64,000 bases of DNA from Amyelois transitella (taxonomy: Eukaryota; Arthropoda; Insecta; Lepidoptera; Pyralidae), in assembly GCF_032362555.1 (NCBI RefSeq), contig NC_083525.1:5069501-5133500 (forward strand), given 5' to 3'. The position numbers were made by a program, and so were the translations under genes. Positions within the stretch are counted from its first letter, which is position 1. The number at the start of each line of letters is the position of its first letter. Below, in pieces: positions 20,996 through 32,600 of the stretch. The notes under the pieces are model-generated. The model was not told where the DNA came from. It saw nothing but the letters and a program-made list of their open reading frames with translations, and made no database searches.

Positions 20996-23900
20996 TCAGG
21001 TGACGGCTGGCACTTGCTGTTTGTTGTGTATGCTGAAAAAGTCGGTCAGTTTACTCTGAGACTGGATGTCGTCTTTGTATATAAGAGGACACGGGAAGTA
21101 TTTCTGAAACAAATAAAAGTAATAATTGACCAAGTGAACGAAGTAGAGTAGTGTCTAAATTAAGTTGTTTAATTATGTATATGAACATTTTTGTATAGCT
21201 TAAATCTAGATAAATTATCAATCGCTGGATATCAAACGCGTATAGTCGTTTTCAAGATATTACTTACATACATACATATATTAAAGTCCATATGCCTTGC
21301 AGGGTAGACAGAGCCAACAAAATTCAATTAGTGACAGGTTGCTAGCCCATCGCCTAAATAAAGAATTCCAAGTTAATTAACTTTCAAGATATTAATAATA
21401 GTAAGTTCAGAAATCGTTCTCCACGAACTCTGAAAAGTTTCGGGTTCAATCTTTAGTTCTTCTAAAAGCTTTGGTGAAGAAGAATTCTACTGCGTCTGTG
21501 TACGTGTGTGTATGGTAAATAAGGTAACTACCTGCACAGCCTTAATGCCACCGGAGATGTCGACAGTGGGCACAACTTGTTTCGGCTTAAGGAATTTCAC
21601 AAAACGAATCATCTCGGAGAAACTGGAATGTTCGCTGTATGGGATACCTGTCCATTGAAAACACATTAAGAGCTTAATGTTAACAGTGTTGTTTCTAATA
21701 GAAAATACATAAAGTTTTATAAAGTCGTGATATTAGATCGTGAATCATAAAAAATAATATGGTAACCAAAATTTTTTGAAGGGGGCAGTTAAATATCTAT
21801 TTCTTGTAGTTTCTCTAACTGGTTTCTTATAAGTTTATTGTGGACAAGCAATTTTTCTGTTTATTTTTTGAAAAATCTACAGTTTAGCCAATAACGATTC
21901 AATAACAGCTTGTAATAAGTACAAAGATGTCACAATATCTGGGGTATCATATCAAATTAATTAATTTACTATTATATTATTCAAATTTGTCCAGTACTTT
22001 AAAGAGTTGTGTTGTCATCATCGACCACTAACTGTGGCCGCGTTCCTGGATTGGCTAAGACAAGTAATACATGAAGCGACTCCCGTCTAACTTGAACAAA
22101 ACCCATAATGTATCATGATTACTGTTGCCTGAATGAGTACCCTACACATTGCCCTGTATTATCCGACATCGGGTATGTGGAAGAAGTATGCAGAGATCGT
22201 GGCAAGCGGAAAGATGTAGTCTCTGCCTACTCCTCCAGGAAAAGGCGTCATTTAATGTATATATACCCGACATCACTGAACTTACCATGTATGGTTACAA
22301 CATCCTTTTCAACTGTGGAGTTCTTCTCATTCTCCCAGCCGCTAGGTTTGAAAGCTACCACCTCGGTGAAGGCGCCTTGTAGACTTTCCAGGTAACTTTT
22401 TAATTTCTGTTTAGTAAAATGATTGACTTTTTTAATTGTTCGCAGTGCGAAAACAAAATCTTACTAATATTATAAATGCGAAAGTCTGTCTGTATCTGTA
22501 CACTTTTGTTAACGCGGACGTTAACTTAAGGACTCAAGTTTAATCTAGTAACGTTCTTACAGCAAGGAATAGAAATAAAGAAGAATAAAATAGAAATAAA
22601 AAATAATGGTCATCTGGTTTTAGTGGAATTGTAACAGTGCAGTTGGCAGAACTGCTACTGCGCTTAGCTGAAGAAGTGGCCTCTTTGAATGGCGAATTTG
22701 AGTGCGTCACCTTTTAGTTAGTTGAACACGTCTCATAATCCGCATATCAGCCGCAAGAAGTCCACTTAAGAACATAAACAACCCGCAAAGTTTTCCATTT
22801 AAAACGGTTGAAGCAGCCTGAATCTGTCATCCTGCAAACTTACATAGCGCGCTAATGGCGCAGTTGACGCATATGAAGCGAAATCCAAAAATTTCTGTTA
22901 TTTGTTCACATAATACATATTTCATGTTAAATCGGTATGTTTACCTCGTATGTAAGGTCTCTCATTGCTAAAACATGCAGTTGGCAAGACTGCGGCGGCG
23001 CGTGGCTGAAGCTCCGGCCTTCGACTAGTTGCAGCACGCGGTCCTTCTCGGGGAACGCCCACACCGTGCAGCCCACGCGACGCGCCATGCCAAGGAAGAA
23101 TTTTTCCTTACCTGTGTTGAGGGTGAGAAATCGTGAGAAATGACCGAGAAACGGTGTGTAAAGCATAGATATTCGTTACGTATTTTTAAACGATAAAGGA
23201 AGCTTTGAAACCCTTAAAAATAAAAGGAATATTTTTGAGATATATACTTATGTATATTACTTAGTTACTCATCAGTTTTTTTTTGTTGTAAATATTCTGT
23301 CGTCTGTCTCTGATTGCTAATATATTTTAGTCTCTACAAAGCATAATGATTGATATCTGGTCTTTTGACAAATTAATTATGAATCTTTATTTTTTACTAA
23401 CAATGGAGTTATCTAACTATTTACATACCAATAGTATATGTACCGCATACAATCAACACAGAAGAGAACTTCTTGCCGGCCTTTTCGAGCGCAAATTTTT
23501 TCTGACGCAACAAATAAAGCGCCATTTCTAAACTCTGCTCTTGCGTCGGAAAGTCGTAGCGAGGGTTGCAGTACCTGAAATTGTATATTTAGTCCTTAGA
23601 TAAGCAAACATAGTTATGATACTCGTAATAGAAAACGGTTATCGTAGTAATAAAGTCCACATTAGCACTCCTAATAAATTATGGTTATTTTCGGTACAGA
23701 GGTACACTAATTCCTTTTTCACTTAGCTACATTCAATTACCTGAGTTTCCAACTTATAGAGTTCTTGGCATACATGTCATGTAACATATAATATCATTTT
23801 TCATGATACGAGATCCGCTTTCCGACATTGCTCTCTTGATTCACCTTTGGTGACTTCAAACAAACAACAAATAAATTCTTAATATTAAAATTAATATTAT

Positions 23901-26900
23901 ACTCACGTGGTATCAAGATAAATTGTGTGTATATCCTTATTCCAGAATATAGGGTATGATTCCATTGACGGACACGCTCTAAAATCGCCACAGTGCAACA
24001 AAGTCTTGCCGTTAGGCAATGTAAACACCAACATTATTGCTCCTGGACAACTGGAACAAATTAACTTATTTTACAAGACTGTTGCGTAAAAAAAGTAAAA
24101 CTCAAGCTGATGTTGGGTTAAAACTGGGCGAATATACATATAAAGTAACTCGCTTTTAACGATCCTATCATACTTCTAAAGCATCACCCACATACTCATA
24201 TATTTCGTCGGTTTAGGGTATACTGGCCTATTCTTGTGCCAGAACAATCTTCCTTTCCCTAGCTAAAGTTCCAGTTACATTTTCACCACTCTGGGGATGA
24301 GTCCGGGGTACGCCCTTGACCATACATCATGCATTTTAACCGTCACCTTTTTTTTACAACGATTCAACCACCGACGCGAAGCCACCATCCTTTCGCCAGA
24401 ACAAACTTACTGGTTAGCATCCACCGCTGTCACGTCCACCCCCTCCACTTTGATGGTCTCGTCAAGATTAACTACATGAATGCACTTTGGACTGACGCCT
24501 AGCCGTGATATGCATAGATCAGCTGTAAATAAAACAATATTAGTAACAAACTTATTTTTGTTAAAGTTTCGAGTTCTGTTGCGTTTAGTTAGAGAAATTA
24601 GAACTTGCTAGAAAGAAGAAATACAGACTACATATATTTGGCCTGATTTATTAATTGAATACGTACTTTTGCCTGCAGCAATTCTTGGCTAAGTAGCTCA
24701 AAAACGTAGCTTGTGTTTGAGCGCAAAAAAATCAACATCAGGGATTTAGCCGAGAATGTACATTAATTTGTATATAAAATATATGGAAAAGTGATGAAAG
24801 TGCTCTACTTAATTCTGAAATTTATTAATTTAAGCAGAAAGTTATGTATTTAAAAAACAAACAGATTACCTGTAACTTGAGAACAGAATAACAATTTATT
24901 GAATGTTTTCTTCAGCCCGGAATAATGATCAGAATGGAAATGAGTGAGAAAATAATACTTCACATTTGGAATGTCCCCGTACGAGAACGCATCAACTGCA
25001 AAATGTGTACCTGAAAAAGATTATTTTTTATATTTTTATATGTTACAACATTTTTATAATAAATGTAAACGAACTAACTTACAACATAATACTAAAACTT
25101 AATACATGAGTGATTGAAGCACAAATAGAACAAACAAATATTCTATTTTAAATTTAATATCACTAACAATTAATCCATTAGCAATTAAAGCAGTTAAGTG
25201 AAATTGAGCAAAAAAATGGAAAATTATGCATATTACTTACATACATACATATAATCACGTCTATATCCCTTGCGGGGTAGACAGAGCCAACAGTCTTGTA
25301 AAGACTAATAGACCATGTTCAGCTGTTTTAAGAAAGAAATGAGGCTCATCGCCTAAAAGAAGAATCCCAAGTTTAAAGCCTACCCCTTAGTCGCCTTTTA
25401 CGACATCCATGGGAAAGAGATGGGGTGGTCCTATTCTCTATTGGTGCCGGGAACCACACGGCACTGCCGTTAACCACACGGCATATTACTTAAAAACAGA
25501 AAAAGCTTAATTGGGAAGAATAAATAAAGAAACCTCTAGCATATGTGGTAAAGGCATACCTGCTACTATTTTATGATGAGGTATTGTCTTAGCACTAGCA
25601 GCAGACTTAGCATTTTTAATTTTAGAAGGCAAATTGAATTGTAAAGATTCCGCAGTTTTCCTCGGCGAATATGAACTTAAGCTATCATTTCTACTGCGTG
25701 GCGACATCGCTCGAGGCGCGTCCGAATTAGACGCTTTAATGTCATTGCGTTTAGGGGAATCTGCCTCTTTTCTAATCTTGGTAGACTTTGGTGATTCATT
25801 GTCTTTCTTAGACCTGACGAGCTTCCCGACTCCGGTATTGGCGGCGTCAGCAACACTCACAGTCTTGCTCATGACCTGCACGTCATCACGAACTCTTACA
25901 ACACCCCCAGCATTATCTAACTTCCCGGTCCCACTTGACAGCTGAATATTGGGTCTGCGGAAATAAGCCTCAATTTTTTTCTGTTTCAATTTATCACTCC
26001 TCCCATTCTTCAGTGGGGATCTAATTATTTTCCTTTTAACACTACTGTTGGATTTTACGTTTAGAATTTTCCTTTTCACTAATTTGTAATTTGGTGGTTG
26101 GATAATGACATGCGAAATCTTCTCAATAGCATCAGTATTTAAAATAAGAATTTTTGAGTTGTCATCCCTATCATCTGACCATTTTTTCCTTTTTATGTCT
26201 AAATTGACAGCTACATCCAATTTCTTTGGTGTTTTGGGTGAGAAAGTTTCATTCATATTTTCATCTAAATCACTTACTATAGAGAGTTCTGAACCTTCAA
26301 TAACCTCACAATCTATATTTGTATCAGTATCCTGATGAGATATGAATATTCTTTTAATATTGCTATCTTTAGTGCTTACTTCTACATTTTTACAATTTTT
26401 TATACCAAATGATAAATTAACAACAGGTTTTTGTACTTCATAAGTAATTGTTTTTTTGCTTTTTGTATCTGTCAGACATTCAATTAAATCTGTAGTTGAT
26501 GAAATAGATCTCAATGACTCATTACATTTTTGTACTGCTACTGTTGGAAATGTAATAAAATTACCAAAACTCAAAATGCTAGAATTAGATTTTCTTGTGT
26601 TCAAATCTTGAATTGCTGAGTATCCAATGCTGCCATCCTCTTCCACTTTTTTGCTATTTGAACTATGTATAATTACATTTTCAGGAAATTTTGCTTTATT
26701 TGGAACAAAATTTGATACATTTTGTGAATTTTCATTGTTTTTAGTAGGAGTCTAAAAAGAAAAATAAAAAAATTACAGGTTTATGTAGTGGAAAAAATGT
26801 TTATTCAATAGGGTTGTAGTATATATCTGAATCTGATCTCTATAATTATCTCATTCTTTAAAGGAATGGGATAATTATATTTAGTACAAATCATGCATGT

Positions 26901-27261
26901 TAATATGGATTCGGTTTCTATAATTTCTTATGGACCTTTTTAAAATAGATTCAAAACATGTACACCTTATAACATACCTCATCCAGTTTTTGTTTCCATT
27001 TGGATATGCCGTTTCTTCTTCTTAAAGATAAAGAACAGCGACTGGCAATAGAATTCTATGCAACAAAAACAAAGTATATTTAAATGATCAATAATTGTCA
27101 TTATGCATAGGTGACTTCAAGAAATTAAATATAGTAGGCGAGTAAAAATTGATTTTATGTTTTCTTTTTACCTGTGTTAAACTGATATCCTTATTCTCTT
27201 TTTTTACGACCCTTGGATTAAGGATCGATGGCACATAGTCGTTGAAGTCGTCCTCTCTCAT
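20996..27261 (-). CDS. DCLRE1A: SNM1A/DCLRE1A-type DNA cross-link repair 5' exonuclease
   Basis: Eleven coding exons, all phase-consistent, 804 aa: 27261-27172, 27055-26978, 26751-25560, 25010-24870, 24522-24411, 24050-23907, 23574-23429, 23111-22945, 22406-22286, 21647-21532 and 21103-20996. The N-terminal half is disordered. The C-terminal half is a metallo-beta-lactamase plus beta-CASP nuclease: VDAFSYGD, metal site [12 protein letters not shown] (about 475-486), [50 protein letters not shown] and YSEHSS. SNM1A digests DNA past interstrand cross-links and binds PCNA. Two PIP-box motifs are visible: QKKIEAYF (313-320, bases 25983-25960) and QSKLTDFF (785-792, bases 21058-21035). No UBZ zinc finger (no CxxC) is seen in the N-terminus. 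The start is the first ATG of exon 1 ([11 protein letters not shown]). Head-to-head with Vmp1. Confidence 0.95.
21263..21375 (-). repeat. SINE-A fragment
   Basis: tacatacatacatat then ccttgcagggtagacagagcc and ttgctagcccatcgcctaaa; middle part deleted. In SNM1A intron 10. Confidence 0.65.
22030..22145 (-). repeat. SINE-B fragment
   Basis: cctggattggctaagac, gaagcgactcccgtc and cccataatgtatcatgatta match SINE-B. In SNM1A intron 9. Confidence 0.55.
22172..22262 (+). mobile_element. LINE 3' tail fragment
   Basis: gcagagatcgtggcaagcgg and tagtctctgcctactcctcc, then aaaaggcgtcatttaatgta: the last 90 bases of the same LINE as at the left edge. It lies just beyond SNM1A exon 9. Confidence 0.8.
24210..24345 (-). 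repeat. SINE-B fragment
   Basis: acattttcaccactctgggg and cggggtacgcccttgaccat match SINE-B. In SNM1A intron 5. Confidence 0.55.
25240..25480 (-). repeat. SINE-A, near full-length, with 12-bp target duplication
   Basis: Complete from the TATG-type tail (tacatacata) to tgccgtgtgg at the head. It is flanked by gcatattactta at 25228-25239 and again at 25481-25492, a perfect 12-bp target site duplication. That fits target-primed insertion by a LINE. In SNM1A intron 3, close to exon 3. Confidence 0.85.
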
Positions 27262-27662
27262 GTTCCATTATCACAAAACATGGGAAGAAAATACTAACGC
27301 TTGTTAACCTGCAAGTCAAGATAAGAACCAAAACCGGTACTGATGGGTTTATTTTGTGGAAGCAACGGTTTGAGAATGATTTCAATTAGTAGGTTTATTG
27401 CAGTTGTGTATTGTATGATATTGCAACACTTCTGTAATATAAAAAAACTCATACAAATAATTTTATGTTTCCTGCAATACTTATTTTATATGAATAGCAC
27501 AAATTCAAAATATGCAGAGAGGCACAACAACTAAAATAAAACTACAACGAAATATAACTAAAGTCATTAAAAACCAAAACAATAATATTTATATTGTACA
27601 CAGATATTTACAATTTCTTATTTTTATAAACTTAATCATACTACGCCAAACGGGCCTGTCTC

Positions 27663-28089
27663 CTAGGGATGACGATCTGAGATCGATTAATCGAAGAATC
27701 GATTTTTCAAGTTCAAGAGATTGTTCTTTTTAAAATTGACATGCGTTACTTAATCAATCCAAGGAATCGATGTTTCGCCCTTGTCAATCGTCATTTGTTG
27801 TTTCTTTAAGTTTAGATATAAAGCATTGGAAGCTTTAGCTATTTCATGTAATAAATAAATTTTGAAAATAAATGTCTTTCATATCCCTCAATAGTCTGTG
27901 GCGACAACGCTAATGTCAAAAAATACAACCTCTGACTCAACATCATTGGAGCCGCGGTTCCCCAAGCGTCCCCTTAGCTTGGAGGAATTATTTGCCCTTT
28001 AAAACACAATATTTAAAATCGATCCATTCGTTTACGATTCAACTTGATTTAAAAATCTGCATTTTTTTTTGCAAGAATCTCATCCCTAG
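27663..28089. mobile_element. small DNA transposon, TAGGGATG-type ends
   Basis: Begins ctagggatgacgat and ends, inverted, atctcatccctag, with related AT-rich subterminal inverted stretches (atcgattttt near one end, aaaatcgat near the other). No coding capacity. A matching target duplication was not found, so the family (hAT-like) is a guess. An LTR-like fossil piece lies inside it. Confidence 0.4.
27896..28000. mobile_element. LTR-like fossil fragment
   Basis: tgtggcgacaacgc and ggagccgcggttcccc resemble the LTR-like insert at 3466-3724. It is shortened and old, and is nested in the 27663-28089 element. Confidence 0.35.
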
Positions 28090-29617
28090 CAGCTTATACT
28101 TTTGATAAAATGTTCAGACATGATTTGAGTGAATGAATTGTGTTGTCATTCAATTCCTGCGTTGAGTTCATTCAGATTCATTCACTCAGCATTTTGGAAA
28201 GAAGGGTTACGTTTACGAACATACCTACCTATTTGAATTATTTTTTAGTTTTATTAAATCTTTTCAGAATTATATTGGAAAGAATATACATCAAGCATTG
28301 TCTGTCTACTCAATAATTAGTATAGGATTAATTCCGATCGTAAGTACATTTTGATTACCTATCTCCTTTGTATGTTAGGTTAGATCAAGCATCAAATTTC
28401 TGCTGACTGTCCCCTTCAAGCCTTAAATTTTATTCTTACGCTTAATAAATAGGGGCTGTATTAGCTTTTTATTTTTAAAAATCCTAGAAATAATCTTTGT
28501 GTTTTAACCACATCAGTCTATTGACACAATTATTATACATGAATGAACAAATCAATATTTTAAGGGACAAACATTTCATTGGATTTTGTCTCTTACTTTA
28601 CGTAGGTATTCACTGTAGGTATGTAATGAATTAATGATGTACCAAAAAGCTATATTTTTGTTTTAGTAATATTAACATTTATTGCACTTATGCATTCGAA
28701 ATAGGTAAGTAAATATATTTCTTGTGAAACTAGATGCCTGGCATAGCTTGGTGTTATATTGTTGTTTTTAAACATTTTACTGGACTCACTAGCCTAAACT
28801 TGTCATTTTAACAACAACAATTATTTGTTTCTGGAAATTTCATAAGAAAGAATAACAAGTTAAATTTTATGCAACTCATCGTAAATATAAAATTTTCCTA
28901 TGAGCAACTGTATGAAGTTTCAATTTCTTGCATCATTCAGTCTATTACATAAATTTACATTGGATGTTTTGACAATGCGAAGCACTATAAAGATTTTGTG
29001 AAGAGAAAGAAAGAAGTTTAAGAAAGGGTGCACTGTTAGAGAGTAAAAGTGAGAGCAATACACTCCTCCCATGACTCGTCTCTTATAAACAGAAGGTTGG
29101 TCTTATAAATGGGTGGTGGTGGGATAGCACTAATGCTCCCATTGTAAAACTTGGTCATATTCTAGGAAACAGGCATTTTTTGGTAATTTAAACTCAATTT
29201 TGTTGTTACATCTTTATTACTTATTTAAAGCTGTTTGTCTTTATGTTATTGATGTAATCTGATTATGACTCATTATTTATTTATATAAACTATGGCTTCA
29301 TTTTGTTTACTTTTAAAACTTTTATCAGTTAATGTGAAAGTAGGTTTATACTAAACAATATGTATGTATATATACATATTTTATTGTAACTATGTACCTC
29401 TTAAACTTTGCTATGCAGTAGGAAATTTATAATTGTCAATCCTAGTGACATAAAATTAACATTATGTTGTTTCCTCATTCCATAAAAAGATTTGGTAAAT
29501 TTTTTATTGATTATTAATTTTCCTCTGTATTGCAAAGCCTACCTTAATGTTTATATTTATCACTTGCATAATTTTCCAAAACCCAACAAGGAGGGGAGGA
29601 TCTACGTTATATGGATC

Positions 29618-29624
29618 TATAAAA
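29618..29624 (+). promoter_or_regulatory. TATA-like box before Vmp1
   Basis: TATAAAA, 54 bases before the Vmp1 ATG. Position is compatible with a core promoter and a very short leader, but a farther upstream start is equally possible. Confidence 0.25.
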
Positions 29625-29677
29625 AAGCCTTCATTTTGACAACATAAATATTTGAAGGAAAAAACAAAAAGTTAGAA

Positions 29678-32600
29678 ATGGCAGGCACAAGACGTGCGCG
29701 AAACCAAGCCAACTCTGTCCCTATACCAAGACAAAACTCTGTCAGTGACAGTGGCAGAACACGACAGAATTTGAGCCCTGAAGTTTTGGCAGCAATGAGC
29801 AAAGAACAGCTTCGAGCAGAATGCAGAAAAAGGGGACAACGCTCTACGGGCAACAAAAATGAGCTGGTATACTGCTGTCTGAGTTTGTGTCTGTGCTTTT
29901 TTTACTTTTTTTGCCATTGAATTTAGCTTTTTTTTTAAATTTACAATGATCATTGGCAAATATGAAAACAAGATTTAGAAAATACAGTTGGTACCTACTT
30001 CAGAATGGTTGATTGTTCACAACCAACTGTTCTGCCTTGAAAAAATTATATGCTAATGTTTCATTTGTAAGTAAAATGTATTATATTTATCATTTTGTGT
30101 GTACATGTATTTACACTAATATTATGTTGTTTTTATTTATGTACAGTGTACACCATCCTTATGATACTTAGATTCGTTTTTGAAATGATTTGCTTTATTT
30201 AGTATTATAGTATCTAAGTAGATTGTTAACCAGAACAAGATTCTGGTAGGCTCTCTACTTTGGGTTTTATTTTAGACAACAGATTTTCATTAAAATACAC
30301 TTACACCAAGAATCAAATGGTTAACATATTAAATAATTACAGTAATTAACATTATGGATTTAGCAAATTTACCTGAAATGAAGAGCAATTATGTAAAAAA
30401 AAATTAACTTATATTAATTAAATATAGATTTTGGTTAAGTAATTTTATCATATGTTTTATTAATGCATTTTCCATTCTGATTCGACATTATTGCAAGATG
30501 TACAGTCAGAGATATATAGTTTAACCCTAAAGTGTTCTGTCAGATTTATTGGGTGACTGGTAGATAGTGCTTCTAGCATTTGAGTCCACCTGTATCTTGT
30601 ACAATAAAGTTTTGCACAGTGGTCTGGTTTTTTACCCCTGACTGTACTTAAAGCACCCATGTTAGCACTAAATGTTTTTGCATGGCAGTGTTTTTAAATT
30701 TATTGTTTGCTTATAATATAAGTTTATGCACTATTTGAGCAGCTTTTAGTTCATTGTGTAGGTAAAACACGAAAATATTTATTACATATCGGAGTACCAC
30801 GGTTTGATTATAATGTCATTAGCTATTTAAATTTGAGTGCGATACAATTTAACTACTGCATTGCAAAGCACAAAGTACCTATCAAACTCGACGAATACAG
30901 GTCAGTAGACTGCGCACGCAGCGATCACGCCACTTCTTCTATTTCCGTAGTCATTGCTATATATTATGAATCCTAATGTCAAGGTTATAGAGTAGCATTT
31001 TGTTTAAAACGAAGTATAAACTCTTAAATCGTCACATTGATTTAACATTTAAATTAATCATTTCATCCTCTTTTTTTTTTAAAACAATCCCAATGTGATT
31101 ACATGAAGATTCAGAATTGTACTGTTTGTTACCATTTGGACAGCGGCCACATAAGACGGCAAACACGTTAGATTTTACATTCAGCTGTTCATTGACAAGA
31201 TAAATATACACCTTCATTGTCCCTTTCCTAATAATAAGCGGCAGTTTATTATTTCAGAGTACCATTTGAATTAATCAATTTATTTGCAGACAGATTGTAT
31301 ATCACAGTGTAAACACAAGGCTCTTTGTTGGCAAATCTTTATTTATTCTTTGTTTTTACTCTGTCTAGCCACAGTCAGTTCACTGACTAAAGTACAACAA
31401 ACTGGCTGTCGACGTTACGACTAAAAATAAAATTTAAACAAAGACGTCTTTCTAAAATAAACTCCTTTATTCAGATTAGGTATGTACGAAATAATAAATG
31501 TGTATATGGAAATTTGTGCACTAAAAGATTTAATTGTTAATATTTGTGCGCGCGGCACTTAGGACTTAATTGAACTGAGAAATTAATCAAATATATTGTG
31601 TTGTGTATTTACTCTTCTCCACATATAACTGCGGTAGAAAGTTGCTTAATTTTTGTTTTCATAGGTAGCTGTTGCCTATTGTCTATGTCTGTGATCATTG
31701 AGTTTGTCTTAAGAATAAATTAAGTCAATTAATTAACAAAATTAAGTTAATTACCTTACTTTTTATTATGCTAAGTTTTAATATTGTTGAGGGCGCATAT
31801 CTGTAAACACCTTTTTTAAGATTACTTTCAATTTCGTGCCACTACTACATGGCCCGAAATGATAGTGAAATGAGTGAGAGTTTGAAAGTGAAATTTTACG
31901 TGGCGTGATGTCACAGTCACCTCACCGGCGGGTTCAAATAAAGTCGTAGTTACGCGCCGTGCGCTCGTAAAATTAAATTAGGTACTATTATAATAATTAT
32001 AACATTAATAAAATTTACCTCTTACATGTTATTGTAATATTATAAAATAGTGATAGTGAACAATTTTTCTGTAAGTGATGAGAGTTGAAATTAGCATAGT
32101 GTTGTGAGTGTGCGTGTGTGTTTTTAACTCTTATTATTATATTACGATTTTTTGCATCGTTTACAACTAATTTAAATGTTGCACTTTGAATCAAAAACAT
32201 TTGAAATTGTTTACAAATATTGTTATTATACTTAGGTGCATAAATTAGGTATCTACTTGATTTGATAATAGCAAGATTTGCAAACCTTTTATTTTTTGGA
32301 ATACAGACGACTGTGACAGAATTAAAATACAAATAAATATTATAGAAATAAAAGGACAGTTTTATCACTGCCACATTATCAGTATATGTATACTTTATTA
32401 TTCATTCTGTCACCTTTCATTCAAAAGTTTTTAATTTTATTTTTAGAAAGTATGTATCTCATTATAGTGATTAGTTAAGTAACAATCATCTGGCTTGAAT
32501 AGCCTATTAAACATATATCGCTTTAAAAATATGTTTATTTCCGTTACAGTAGGAATTCCGGGAAATTTACTCCTGGAATACAAAAGGTTACAAGCCAAAT

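Larger units (their letters stand above)
27262..29677. other. divergent spacer between SNM1A and Vmp1
   Basis: Promoter region for both genes, 2.4 kb, AT-rich. It contains a DNA element at 27663-28089. I see no further gene between 28090 and 29600. Confidence 0.5.

Noticed and set aside
22149-22382. Plus-strand frames at 22108-22395
   Set aside because: They are built from a LINE tail and the antisense of SNM1A exon 9.
32015-32374. 119-codon minus-strand frame in Vmp1 intron 1
   Set aside because: Very AT-rich, low-complexity residues, no splice partner.
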